NCBI GenBank assembly: GCA_017847835.1
Contig: JAGASH010000005.1
Coordinates: forward strand, 62,001 to 126,000
DNA length: 64,000 nt
Direction of reading: 5' to 3'
From: Oscillospiraceae bacterium
Lineage (GTDB): Bacteria > Bacillota > Clostridia > Oscillospirales > Ruminococcaceae
Positions within the stretch are counted from its first letter, which is position 1, and every line of letters begins with the position of its first letter. Below the pieces are notes generated by a model, which was given only the letters and a program-made list of their open reading frames with translations, was not told where the DNA came from and did not search any database. Positions 52,907 through 61,373 of this stretch are shown here, one piece after another. A program made the position numbers and the translations under genes.

Positions 52907-53758
52907 TTATTGCATTAACGGCGAAACAAAGCTGTAAACGACGTAAATAAACGGCGCAACAAAAAGGACGCTGTCGAAACGGTCAAGAATTCCGCCGTGA
53001 CCGGGCATTACATTTCCGAAGTCCTTTACGTCATACTGACGTTTTATGACAGACATTGACAAATCACCAAGTACTCCCGCAACGCTTGCAACCATTCCCA
53101 CGGGAATAATCAGCGCATAGTTCATTTTGAACATCTCGGGACTTGGCAGGAGCAGATTATATACAAGACATTGAATTGTGACAACAATTCCGACCGTTAC
53201 AATTCCGCCGATAAAACCCTCGACCGTCTTTTTCGGACTGATATCGGGACAAAGCTTGTGTTTGCCCAAAAAAGTACCGACAAAATATGCACCCGAGTCG
53301 CCAATCCAAGCACAGAACAAAAGATATACAATCATAAATACGCCGGGATAATAACCGCCGTCAGCGTACCACGACAGATTTCTCACAAAAATAATGCAGC
53401 TGAGCGATATCGGTAATGCCAGTGCCGAACCGCCGCAGGCAGCCACTTCAGCGAACTTAATCGTTTTGTGCTGCGCAAGCAGTATCAGCAGCAAAATTAT
53501 AATATACACAAGGCAAGCCATCACCCAAAACGACCTCAAAACAGAAAAAGTCAGAATTGACGGCACACCGAGTGAAAAAATCACACAAAAACAGGTGAGA
53601 AATTTATGGTTATGACACTTAATTGCGCGGATAAGCTCAAATGTTCCAATCGCGCTGAAAAGCGATAACAAGACCAGATAAACTATCAAATTGTCTATTA
53701 TTAGCGCGGAAATACCGATAACCATCGCAACCAGCGCTGAAAGTATTCGTTTAAGCAT
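52907..53758 (-). CDS. cdsA: Phosphatidate cytidylyltransferase
   Basis: 283-aa integral membrane enzyme forming CDP-diacylglycerol for phospholipid synthesis. Seven to eight hydrophobic segments are seen. The C-terminal signature SVIKRQYDVKDFGNVMPGHGGILDRFD (quoted here in parts: KRQYDVKDFG, PGHGGILDR) with catalytic Asp residues is intact, and KKTVEGFIGGI precedes it. It follows uppS by 24 nt. Confidence 0.95.
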   Translation of the reverse strand: MLKRILSALVAMVIGISALIIDNLIVYLVLLSLFSAIGTFELIRAIKCHNHKFLTCFCVIFSLGVPSILTFSVLRSFWVMACLVYIIILLLILLAQHKTIKFAEVAACGGSALALPISLSCIIFVRNLSWYADGGYYPGVFMIVYLLFCAWIGDSGAYFVGTFLGKHKLCPDISPKKTVEGFIGGIVTVGIVVTIQCLVYNLLLPSPEMFKMNYALIIPVGMVASVAGVLGDLSMSVIKRQYDVKDFGNVMPGHGGILDRFDSVLFVAPFIYVVYSFVSPLMQ

Positions 53759-53782
53759 AAACAGCCTTTCCGGTCATATACG

Positions 53783-54487
53783 TCAAATTCCGCCGAACCT
53801 GCGGTTTCTTCCCGCATATTCTGCGATAGCGTACTCCAAATCTTTTTTACTGAAATCGGGCCAAAGCACGTCCATAAAAACAAACTCAGCGTAAGCTGCC
53901 TGCCAAATCAGAAAATTCGACAGACGCTTTTCCCCGCTCGGTCTGATAATCAAATCAAGCGGCGGCATTTCGCTTGTATAAAGGTGTTTTTCAACAAGCT
54001 CCTCGCTGATATCATCGGGAGAAATCTTTCCCGAAACACAATCCTGCGATATCTGCTTCACTGCTCTCACAAGCTCCGGTCTTCCGCCATAATTAAGAGC
54101 AATTCCCACGATAAAGCGAGTGTTGTTCTTTGAGATTTCCTGCAAGTCAATCAGGTCGTTTCGGATATCCTCGTCCAGCCGTGAAATATCCCCGAGAATA
54201 ATAATTCGGTTCTCTTTTTCGACAGTATCCCTGATATCCTTAATATACCGCCTCAGCAGGTTCATTATTCCTTGAATTTCATCATCGGGACGGCTCCAGT
54301 TCTCGGTTGAAAATGCGTAAAAGGTCGCGCACCGTATGCCAAGCTCCTTGCACCAATCAATGCACTTCTTGAACACGTCCGCGCCCTTTGAATGACCATA
54401 GTTTCTCGGCATAAGACGCTTTTTTGCCCAGCGACCGTTTCCGTCCATAATGAAACCGATGTGAGCGGGAATTTGATTTTTTTCCAT
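53783..54487 (-). CDS. uppS: Isoprenyl (undecaprenyl) diphosphate synthase
   Basis: 234-aa cis-prenyltransferase that builds the C55 carrier lipid for cell-wall synthesis. The catalytic Asp and phosphate loop are in FIMDGNGRWAKKR (about residue 14), followed by GHSKGAD, YAFSTENWSRP and the C-terminal RPSGEKRLSNFL and FSKKDLEYAI. Its start overlaps the frr stop by one base. Together with dxr and ispG it links the MEP pathway to the envelope. Confidence 0.96.
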   Translation of the reverse strand: MEKNQIPAHIGFIMDGNGRWAKKRLMPRNYGHSKGADVFKKCIDWCKELGIRCATFYAFSTENWSRPDDEIQGIMNLLRRYIKDIRDTVEKENRIIILGDISRLDEDIRNDLIDLQEISKNNTRFIVGIALNYGGRPELVRAVKQISQDCVSGKISPDDISEELVEKHLYTSEMPPLDLIIRPSGEKRLSNFLIWQAAYAEFVFMDVLWPDFSKKDLEYAIAEYAGRNRRFGGI

Positions 54488-55041
54488 TAAATCGACATTA
54501 TTTCCTTGTTCTTTTCTTCGCCGATTTTGTCAATCTGCTCGATGAATTTGTCGGTGATTTTCTGGATATCCTTCTCGGCTTCCTTAACATCGTCCTCGGT
54601 GATTTCATTTGCCTTTTTCTTAGCCTTGATTTTATCCATACCGTCACGACGAACATTTCTTACGGCAACCTTGCTCTCCTCACAGGTCTTGCTTACGGTT
54701 TTGCAGAGCTCTTTTCTGCGCTCCTCGGTAAGCTGCGGGAAGGTAATTCTCAGAACAGTACCGTCGTTTGTGGGGTTAATTCCGAGCTCGGAAGCCTGAA
54801 TTGCCTTTTCGATAGCTTTAAGCTGAGATTTATCGTAGGGAGAAACCACGAGAATTCTTGCTTCAGCTACCGAAATTGAAGCCATCTGATTAATAGGCGT
54901 ATCTGCTCCATAGTAGCTTACAGTAATTCTGTCAAGAACAGCGGGATTTGCTCTTCCTGCACGGATTGAAGCAAGCTCGCTCTGAAGAGCGTTTATGGAT
55001 TTCTCCATTTTTTGTTTGGTATTGTCGATAATTTCTTTCAT
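54487..55041 (-). CDS. frr: Ribosome recycling factor
   Basis: 184-aa tRNA-mimic protein that splits post-termination ribosomes with EF-G. It has the ASIRAGRANPAVLDRI segment, PYDKSQLKAIEKAI, LTEERRKEL and VAVRNVRRDGMDKIK. I start at ATG 55041, which has GGGAGC upstream and gives the standard 185-residue length; a longer reading would overlap pyrH by 20 nt without a binding site. Confidence 0.97.
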   Translation of the reverse strand: MKEIIDNTKQKMEKSINALQSELASIRAGRANPAVLDRITVSYYGADTPINQMASISVAEARILVVSPYDKSQLKAIEKAIQASELGINPTNDGTVLRITFPQLTEERRKELCKTVSKTCEESKVAVRNVRRDGMDKIKAKKKANEITEDDVKEAEKDIQKITDKFIEQIDKIGEEKNKEIMSI

Positions 55042-55063
55042 TATATTTGCTCCCTTCGGTATT

Positions 55064-55789
55064 TTACAGTTTATTAACAACAAGCGTACCTACGCTCTTA
55101 CCCATAGCAGCGTCAAGAATATTGTCGGGTCTGTCAAGATTGAACACGATAATCGGGATATTGTTCTCGGTGCAGATAGCTGCCGCAGCGCTATCCATTA
55201 CTTTGAGCTTCTTTACCAGAATATCGTGGTGAGTGATTACGTCAAATTTTACTGCGTCGGGATATTTCTTCGGGTCTTTGTCGTAAATTCCGTCAACCAT
55301 TGTCGCTTTGAGAATGATATCCGCTTTCAGCTCGGCAGCTCTCAATGAAGCCGCGCTGTCGGTTGAAAAGAACGGATTTCCCGTGCCGCAGCCGAAAATT
55401 ACAATTCTTCCCTTTTCAAAATGACGAAGCGCTTTGCCGAGAATAAACGGCTCGGCAACCTGCTGCATTGTAATAGCGGTCTGTACTCTGACCGTGCAGC
55501 CCAAGCCCTCCAGAACGTCAGCAACAGCAAGAGCGTTCATTGTAGTAGCAAGCATACCGATATGGTCGGCGCGCGCTCTGTCAGAACCCTTGCAGTCACG
55601 TCCTCTCCAGAAATTTCCGCCTCCGACAACAATTCCGATTTCAGCACCCGCGTCAGCGGTCTTTTTAATGCTTTGACAGATTTTCTCAACAGTCGGAAAA
55701 TCAAGTCCCTGTCCCTTATCGCCGGCAAGCGCCTCTCCGCTCAATTTAAGCAAAATGCGCTTATATTTAAGCCCCGAGTTATCACTCAT
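55064..55789 (-). CDS. pyrH: UMP kinase
   Basis: 241-aa amino-acid-kinase-fold enzyme, hexameric in the family, phosphorylating UMP. KRILLKLSGEAL at the N-terminus, VVGGGNFWRGRD, ADHIGMLATTMNALA and GTGNPFFSTDSAA are diagnostic. It follows hom by 28 nt without a visible promoter or terminator, so it is probably read from the hom promoter and leads the frr-uppS-cdsA-dxr-rseP-ispG-polC series. Confidence 0.97.
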   Translation of the reverse strand: MSDNSGLKYKRILLKLSGEALAGDKGQGLDFPTVEKICQSIKKTADAGAEIGIVVGGGNFWRGRDCKGSDRARADHIGMLATTMNALAVADVLEGLGCTVRVQTAITMQQVAEPFILGKALRHFEKGRIVIFGCGTGNPFFSTDSAASLRAAELKADIILKATMVDGIYDKDPKKYPDAVKFDVITHHDILVKKLKVMDSAAAAICTENNIPIIVFNLDRPDNILDAAMGKSVGTLVVNKL

Positions 55790-55817
55790 AAAAATCCTCC
55801 CCGTTATTGAAAAATAA

Positions 55818-57059
55818 TCAATAATCCAGAACTCTCAGTCTTCCGAGGACCTCAGCGCCCTCGGAAATCTCATCAAGAGCGTCCACAGCCGCTTTTTCGG
55901 TCATAATACCCGTGACAAACGCAAGCTCGTTTTCAGCTTTATTCTTCGATGTGAGATATTCAACATCGCCGAAAGCTTTCTTGACGGCAGCTTTTGTTTC
56001 CTCGGGATTTTTCGCAAGAAGTCTGATGTAATTTCCGCAGGTGAACTGCTCAAAGGGTCTGATAAAGGACTGCTCGCTGTCCGCCCATTCAAGAGAGCGG
56101 CTTGTTGTGGTGTGCTTAACCGCAGAAACGATATCCGAAACCACTGCGCTTGCTGTCGGGAGCTTTCCCGCGCCCTTTCCGTAGAACACAACATCACCTG
56201 TTGCGTCACCGCGAACAAGAATTGCGTTGAATACGTCGCTTACACCGCTTAACTGGCTCTCGTCCTTGATAACCGCAGGGAAAACACCGATTGAAATCTC
56301 GTTGTTCTCCTCACGGCGAGCGCAGCCGATGAGCTTTATTTTCGCGTTGTAGCTGTCAACATATTCAACATCTTCGGGAGTAACCTTTGTAATACCCTCT
56401 GTGTGAACATTTTCGGGATAAACATGTCTGCCAAACGAAAGTGACGCGAGAATACAGATTTTTCTGCAAGCGTCCATTCCTTCAACGTCAGCCGCAGGAT
56501 TTCTCTCGGCATAACCAAGTTCCTGAGCAATTTTCAGAGCCTCGTCAAATGCCATTCCGTCGCGGAACATTTTTGTGAGAATAAAGTTTGTCGTTCCGTT
56601 AAGAATACCTGCGATTTCCTTTATTTCATTTGCTTCCAGACAAGCGTGAATAGGCTTGATAATCGGAATACCGCCGCCTACGCTTGCCTCAAAGAAGAAG
56701 TTTACATTCTTTTCACGGGCAATTGTGAGAAGCTCTGCGCCTTTTTTTGCGACAAGCTCCTTATTTGATGTGACAACGCTCTTTCCTGCCAGAAGCGAAG
56801 ATTTAACAAAATCATAAGACGGTGTAATTCCGCCGATAACCTCTGTTACAACGGTAACTTCGGGGTCGTTCAGAATTACATTGAAGTCCTTTGTGAACTT
56901 ATCCGCATACGGGCTGTCGGGAAAATCGCGAAGGTCGAGAATATACTTTATATCAAGCGGTTCTCCCGCTTTCTTTTCCAGATTTTCCCTGTTTTTGTAG
57001 AATACCTCAACGGTACCCGAACCAACAACGCCGTATCCTAAAACGGCAATTTTTGCCAT
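55818..57059 (-). CDS. hom: Homoserine dehydrogenase
   Basis: 413-aa NAD(P)H enzyme that reduces aspartate semialdehyde to homoserine for threonine and methionine. The Rossmann motif is VLGYGVVGSGTVEV (residues 5-18); GILNGTTNFILT, AERNPAADVEGMDACRK (catalytic Lys/Asp region) and a C-terminal region of about 80 residues resembling an ACT domain follow. I start at ATG 57059 with GGAAAGGA upstream. Its position upstream of pyrH is not part of the classical cluster. No thrB or thrC is nearby. Confidence 0.95.
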   Translation of the reverse strand: MAKIAVLGYGVVGSGTVEVFYKNRENLEKKAGEPLDIKYILDLRDFPDSPYADKFTKDFNVILNDPEVTVVTEVIGGITPSYDFVKSSLLAGKSVVTSNKELVAKKGAELLTIAREKNVNFFFEASVGGGIPIIKPIHACLEANEIKEIAGILNGTTNFILTKMFRDGMAFDEALKIAQELGYAERNPAADVEGMDACRKICILASLSFGRHVYPENVHTEGITKVTPEDVEYVDSYNAKIKLIGCARREENNEISIGVFPAVIKDESQLSGVSDVFNAILVRGDATGDVVFYGKGAGKLPTASAVVSDIVSAVKHTTTSRSLEWADSEQSFIRPFEQFTCGNYIRLLAKNPEETKAAVKKAFGDVEYLTSKNKAENELAFVTGIMTEKAAVDALDEISEGAEVLGRLRVLDY

Positions 57060-57098
57060 AAATAACATCCTTTCCGATGATTTTTTTCTATCTTATAT

Positions 57099-57127
57099 AG
57101 TATATCACATTTCGGAATATTTTTCAA
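57099..57127 (-). promoter_or_regulatory. Promoter of hom and probably the pyrH-polC cluster
   Basis: Minus strand: -35 TTGAAA (57122-57127), 17-bp spacer, -10 TATACT (57099-57104), 40 nt before the hom ATG. Confidence 0.84.
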
Positions 57128-57166
57128 GTGTTTTTTGATTATTAGTTTACATACTTTTTTAAAAAG

Positions 57167-57203
57167 AACAAAAAACCGCGCCCGAAACTCTCCGGACGCG
57201 GTT
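57167..57203 (-). terminator. Terminator of glgA
   Basis: Minus strand: 11-bp stem with one G-U pair (57193-57203 with 57174-57184), loop of 8, then TTTTTTG. Begins about 21 nt after the glgA stop. Confidence 0.92.
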
Positions 57204-57224
57204 GTTATTTGCAGGAAACATTGA

Positions 57225-58646
57225 TTATTCGCCGCAAAGCTCCTTGTATAAACCAATGTACAGCTTAGCGGAAGTATCCCAGCTGAAATCAGCCTTCATA
57301 GCGCGAGTTACAAGCTTGCTCCACTCGGTCTTATTCTTGTACGCTTCTCTTGCACGCTTGATTGCGCCAAGCATATCACCTGCATTATAGCTCTGGAACG
57401 TGTAACCGATACCGTTGTCGCCGGCGTCGATGATACTGTCGCGAAGACCGCCCGTAGACCTTACAATCGGAACAGTTCCGTATCTTGCAGCAATCATCTG
57501 CGCAAGTCCGCAAGGCTCGCTCTTTGACGGCATAAGGAACATATCCGCACCCGCGTAAATTTTCTTCGCGAGAGTAGGATTGTAACCGCGATAGAAGCCA
57601 ACCTTGTCGGGATAACGCCAGTGCATTTCCTGGAAGAAGTCCTCGTACTGCTTTTCACCGGAGCCGAGAATAATTACCTGCATATCCTGAGCAACAATTT
57701 CATCAAATACATATCTTACCAAGTCAAAGCCCTTGTGGTCGGCAAAACGTGAAATCATCGCAATTGTCGGGATATCGTACTTCGGCATTCCGAATTCCTC
57801 GAAAATAGCAGCCTTGCAAGCGTCCTTACCCTTGTGATTCTTTGCAGAGAACTTGCTTGCGATAGTCGGGTCGGTTTCGGGATTGTACAAATCTACGTCG
57901 ATACCATTCAGGAAGCCCGTGGTCTTGTACTGCTTTGTGCGGAGAATTCTGTCCAGACCGTGACCGAACCACGGGTCGAGAATTTCTCTTGCATAGGTCG
58001 GAGAAACGGTTGTAACCTTGTCCGACATCTCGATTGCACCCTTCATAAAGTTAATGTCGTGGTCGTATTCAATGATATTAACATTGCGCGGAGGTATACC
58101 TACGATATCCTTTACCAGGTCAAGACCGTACTGTCCCTGATAGCCGATATTGTGGATTGTGAAAACGTTCTTGATATCGCCGAAGCCCCACTCGTTCTTG
58201 TAGAACAGGTTGTGGTAAACGGGAATAAGAGCGCACTGCCAGTCGTTTGAGTTGATTATCTGCGGGTGGAAGTCGATATGACGGAGCATTTCAAGTACAG
58301 CTCTGCTGAAGAAAACGTATCTTTCAGCGTCGTCATAGTAGCCGTAAAGACCATTGTCGCGCTTGAAATAATACTCGTTGTCAAGGAAGTAATATGTAAC
58401 ACCGTTTACTTCCTGCGTGAAAACTCCGCAGTACTGATGACGCCAGCCAACGGGAACTGTAAAGTTCGTGATAAAGCGCATTTTTTCCTTTTGCTCGGGT
58501 TTTACCGTGTTGACATAATAAGGCATAACAACACGAGCGTCGTGTCCTGCCTTTACGAGAGCCTTCGGAAGAGAACCTGCTACATCTGCCAGACCTCCGC
58601 TCGCTGCGAAAGGCAGCGCTTCGCTTGCTGCATACAAAATATTCAT
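57225..58646 (-). CDS. glgA: Glycogen synthase (ADP-glucose, GT5)
   Basis: 473-aa GT-B glycosyltransferase that extends glycogen from ADP-glucose. It begins NILYAASEALPFAASGGLADV; the family's K-x-G-G-L loop reads A-S-G-G-L, i.e. without the usual lysine. FTIHNIGYQGQYG, ISRFADHKGFDLV, and the C-terminal MPSKSEPCGLAQMIA and GTVPIVRSTGGL are present. I start at ATG 58646, eight bases after GGAGG; an in-frame GTG at 58661 overlaps that site. Other glg genes are not in the window. Monocistronic, with its own promoter and terminator. Confidence 0.95.
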   Translation of the reverse strand: MNILYAASEALPFAASGGLADVAGSLPKALVKAGHDARVVMPYYVNTVKPEQKEKMRFITNFTVPVGWRHQYCGVFTQEVNGVTYYFLDNEYYFKRDNGLYGYYDDAERYVFFSRAVLEMLRHIDFHPQIINSNDWQCALIPVYHNLFYKNEWGFGDIKNVFTIHNIGYQGQYGLDLVKDIVGIPPRNVNIIEYDHDINFMKGAIEMSDKVTTVSPTYAREILDPWFGHGLDRILRTKQYKTTGFLNGIDVDLYNPETDPTIASKFSAKNHKGKDACKAAIFEEFGMPKYDIPTIAMISRFADHKGFDLVRYVFDEIVAQDMQVIILGSGEKQYEDFFQEMHWRYPDKVGFYRGYNPTLAKKIYAGADMFLMPSKSEPCGLAQMIAARYGTVPIVRSTGGLRDSIIDAGDNGIGYTFQSYNAGDMLGAIKRAREAYKNKTEWSKLVTRAMKADFSWDTSAKLYIGLYKELCGE

Positions 58647-58687
58647 AGACAAAACCTCCACAAAATTTCATTTATTTGCATAAATAT

Positions 58688-58716
58688 AATATACCACAAT
58701 TCGTTAAAAATTTCAA
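58688..58716 (-). promoter_or_regulatory. Promoter of glgA
   Basis: Minus strand: -35 TTGAAA (58711-58716), 17-bp spacer, -10 TATATT (58688-58693). Confidence 0.82.
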
Positions 58717-58743
58717 GTGCATTTTTACAATTTTTCCCGAAAT

Positions 58744-58782
58744 ATAAAAAAATAATAAAATTCCCGCAGAAATTTGCGGGAA
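58744..58782 (-). terminator. Terminator of the AIM24-family gene
   Basis: Minus strand: 8-bp perfect stem TTCCCGCA/TGCGGGAA (58775-58782 with 58761-58768), 6-nt loop, then TTTATTATTTTTTT. Confidence 0.9.
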
Positions 58783-58798
58783 AATTATTATAAACTTT

Positions 58799-59464
58799 TT
58801 AAGTATTTACAATCGAAAGCGAAGCAGCAAGCTGGTTCTTGGGCATCGTCTGGAGATAGATTTTACCGGGGCCGGTAACAACGGTGTTAAAGAAGCCTTC
58901 GCCGCCGAAAAGTGAGTTTCCGATACCGCCGACTTTTCTGAAATCCATTGTACAGGTTCCCGACATTGCTGCAAGATAACCGGTATCGATAATCATTTCC
59001 TGACCTGCCTGAAGGTCATACTGAACAACATAGCCGTCAATCTCCGCAAAAGCCATACCATTTCCGTGCAGACGCTGCATAATAAAGCCCTCGCCGCCGA
59101 AAAAGCCCGCGCCGATTTTTTTCTGGAATGCAATGGAGAACTCAACGGACATTTCAGACGCGAGATATCCGCCCTTCTGAACAATCATATCACCCTGACT
59201 GATATCGAAAGGAATAATTGAACCGGGAACGCTTGCGGCAAAAGCAATCATACCGGGGCCGCCCTGAGCGGTGTATGTATTCTGGAACATAGATTCACCC
59301 GAGAACATCTTGCCGAATGCTTTTCCTATGCCGCCTGTACCGGTAGACATAGTCATATTCGGCGTCATCCAGCTCATTGCGCCCTTCTGGCACATCATTG
59401 ACTCTCCCGCGTCAAGATAAGCAATCAGCACGGGAAGCGGCTCACCCTTAATTTCGTATCTCAT
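58799..59464 (-). CDS. AIM24 / TIGR00266 family protein
   Basis: 221-aa protein made of internally repeated beta-strand units with many glycines, matching the AIM24 (TIGR00266) family. Repeated GGEGF and FFGGEGFIMQRL, ISQGDMIVQKGGYLA and LQAGQEMIIDTGYLAAM show the two-fold pattern. No signal peptide or membrane helix. Function is unknown in bacteria. I start at ATG 59464 with AAGGAG upstream. A perfect 12-bp palindrome near the start site may be an operator. Confidence 0.88.
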   Translation of the reverse strand: MRYEIKGEPLPVLIAYLDAGESMMCQKGAMSWMTPNMTMSTGTGGIGKAFGKMFSGESMFQNTYTAQGGPGMIAFAASVPGSIIPFDISQGDMIVQKGGYLASEMSVEFSIAFQKKIGAGFFGGEGFIMQRLHGNGMAFAEIDGYVVQYDLQAGQEMIIDTGYLAAMSGTCTMDFRKVGGIGNSLFGGEGFFNTVVTGPGKIYLQTMPKNQLAASLSIVNT

Positions 59465-59487
59465 AGCAATTCTCCTTAAAAATATTT

Positions 59488-59499
59488 GCACAATTGTGC
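59488..59499. promoter_or_regulatory. Perfect 12-bp palindrome at the AIM24 start site
   Basis: GCACAATTGTGC lies just downstream of the -10 box and at or beyond the expected +1, where a repressor would block transcription. No regulator gene adjoins it. Confidence 0.5.
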
Positions 59500-59507
59500 T
59501 CAAATAA

Positions 59508-59536
59508 ATTATACAACATTAATTTCCATTTGTCAA
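59508..59536 (-). promoter_or_regulatory. Promoter of the AIM24-family gene
   Basis: Minus strand: -35 TTGACA (59531-59536), 17-bp spacer, -10 TATAAT (59508-59513); perfect hexamers. Confidence 0.9.
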
Positions 59537-59544
59537 GACAAAGT

Positions 59545-60123
59545 TTATCTGTTTTTCAATCCAACCGAAGCTAGAAGATATACAATTGTTGTCAGCAGCG
59601 TAAATGACGTTCCCCCGCCGAATAAAATCATAAATACAACGCTTATGACTGTCGAAACGACTGCGGCTGTTATCAAAATTCTATCGACATTTTCAGCTTT
59701 GCAGTGTCTGATAACGTAATCCTTCAGCAAAACAGCGCCATCGTATTCTCCGACAGGAAGAAGATTGAAAATCCCTGTAAACAGATTTATCAGAGCTGCG
59801 ATTTTTTCTCCCGAAATCCACAGAATTGCTGCGAAAATAAAATTCCCTGCGCTTCCCGCAAACAGCACTATATTTCGTTTATTTCGCGGCGCTTGCTCGA
59901 TTTTATCGGACGAAATCCTGATACCTGCGCCGTAAAATGTAATCATATCGACGGGAATGGAGAAAACTATCATCATAATTAGATGTGACATTTCGTGAAG
60001 CGCACAGGCAATAATTGCCGAAAAGCCGAAAGCCCCGCCGTCCGAAAGCATAAAAAACGCAATTACCGCAAAAAAGGTAAAATCAAAGCGTACCTGCGTG
60101 TTTCTAATATTAATCTGTATCAT
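59545..60123 (-). CDS. Small M50 site-2-protease-like membrane protein
   Basis: 192-aa integral membrane protein of the SpoIVFB-like M50B type. Zinc motif HEMSH at H43-E44-H47 in CALHEMSHLIMM; the second segment NLLPVGEYDGAVL carries D128, the third ligand. About five hydrophobic segments, no PDZ or CBS domain. In spore formers, SpoIVFB processes pro-sigma-K, but no SpoIVFA-like partner adjoins and the sequence cannot identify the substrate. It has no evident promoter of its own and lies after a terminator. Confidence 0.85.
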   Translation of the reverse strand: MIQINIRNTQVRFDFTFFAVIAFFMLSDGGAFGFSAIIACALHEMSHLIMMIVFSIPVDMITFYGAGIRISSDKIEQAPRNKRNIVLFAGSAGNFIFAAILWISGEKIAALINLFTGIFNLLPVGEYDGAVLLKDYVIRHCKAENVDRILITAAVVSTVISVVFMILFGGGTSFTLLTTIVYLLASVGLKNR

Positions 60124-60155
60124 ACAACATTTCTATTCCGAAGATGTCCCGAAAA

Positions 60156-60189
60156 GAACAAAACGCTCCGCAAATCATCACGGAGCGTT
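60156..60189 (-). terminator. Terminator after the signal-peptidase-like gene
   Basis: Minus strand: perfect 9-bp stem AACGCTCCG/CGGAGCGTT (60181-60189 with 60162-60170), 10-nt loop, then TTTTGTTCTTTT. Begins 4 nt after the stop. Confidence 0.92.
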
Positions 60190-60193
60190 GATA

Positions 60194-61348
60194 TCAATGT
60201 TTGCCTGAAATCCCCGAAATAATATCGTCGATTTCATAGCGGTTTTTATCGCGCTTGTCGTCTTCGTCTTTCATAAGGTCTTCAACACGCTTGTTTGCAA
60301 TAATCTGTGAACTGCGCTTTGTTGACGCTCTTGACGGGAAAGCAGCGTTTTTATCGTCCTCGGGTTCTTCCACGGCAGCCTGCGGCTTCTTAGCAAGATA
60401 CTTGCCAATCTGCGGCACTTTTGATTGCGTGAAAAATGCGTCGCTTGTGTCGTCTTTTTGAAAAATCGGAAGCTCTTCGGTTTTTGCTGCCTTTTTTGCC
60501 GCGCCTTCGGTTCCTTTTTTTCTTGTGACGATATTGTCTGACGGTATTTCAACCTTGAACGATTTCACGTCGTCTTCGGCAATCGGCTTTACAACGGGAG
60601 CACGCTTTTGTTCAACGGGCTCGCTTGTCTTTTTATCGGTAAGCGGAATAATCGGACGCTGTTCCCTTTCGACCTTCTTCTGTCTTGCCGCATAGGAAAA
60701 CAGAACATCGTCGGGAGCTTTGCCTGTTTTTGTCGAATTTCGCGAATATGTACCCTTTCCGTCAGATGTAACCGAAATCCCCGAACGGCTCGGTATATCT
60801 TCCTCGGGCATATTTTTCACTTGCGGAACGACCTCGGGCGGAGGCAGTTTTGCGGCAAATGCCTTGATAATATCGTACAGTATCAAAGCTATGCAAGGCA
60901 GAACAGCTATACAAAACATTCCAAACGGAGATTTTACAAAGAGGATTATTGAGCCAAGAATAACACTGCAATAATCTGCTCTTCCGACAAGGTCGCTTTC
61001 GGGAAGGGTATAATCCGCTTCCTTTTCCATAACCTTGATGTAATAAACACCGTCCTCTGCGTAATATTCTCTGGCATATCCCATTGTCGGTGTTTTATCC
61101 TCGCCCTTTGTGTAAAGAAGCAGTTTTCCTTTGATAACATCGCTCAGTTCGCATTTTTGAACAATTACCGCGCTGTTTCTCGGAGCTGTCTGAATATCGT
61201 CCGACTGCACCATAAATATATTAAACCCGAAAACATTAACTACATCGGACGACCTGAAAGCTGCGGCAGTTACTATCAAAAGTATACATATCGCCAGCAT
61301 AAGTCCGCAGAAAACGTATCCGATAATGCGCGCGACCTTTTTTCCCAA
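60194..61348 (-). CDS. Signal-peptidase-I-like membrane protein without catalytic residues
   Basis: 384-aa protein. TM1 (about 8-30), then an extracytoplasmic domain (35-135) laid out like SipW-type signal peptidases: NVFGFNIFMVQSDDIQT where the catalytic S-x-S-M box should be, VIKGKLLLYTKGED as the 'GDIItf' strand, and ADYTLPESDLVGRADY near the end. TM2 is about 130-160 (ILGSIILFVKSPFGMF). The S-M pair reads S49-D and no His or Lys general base is evident. A 220-residue charged, low-complexity cytoplasmic tail follows. The start is a TTG with AGAGGTGA. It lies 25 nt after the GH5 gene without a terminator between. Confidence 0.68.
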   Translation of the reverse strand: MGKKVARIIGYVFCGLMLAICILLIVTAAAFRSSDVVNVFGFNIFMVQSDDIQTAPRNSAVIVQKCELSDVIKGKLLLYTKGEDKTPTMGYAREYYAEDGVYYIKVMEKEADYTLPESDLVGRADYCSVILGSIILFVKSPFGMFCIAVLPCIALILYDIIKAFAAKLPPPEVVPQVKNMPEEDIPSRSGISVTSDGKGTYSRNSTKTGKAPDDVLFSYAARQKKVEREQRPIIPLTDKKTSEPVEQKRAPVVKPIAEDDVKSFKVEIPSDNIVTRKKGTEGAAKKAAKTEELPIFQKDDTSDAFFTQSKVPQIGKYLAKKPQAAVEEPEDDKNAAFPSRASTKRSSQIIANKRVEDLMKDEDDKRDKNRYEIDDIISGISGKH

Positions 61349-61373
61349 GTATTTTCACCTCTTTGATTTTCGA

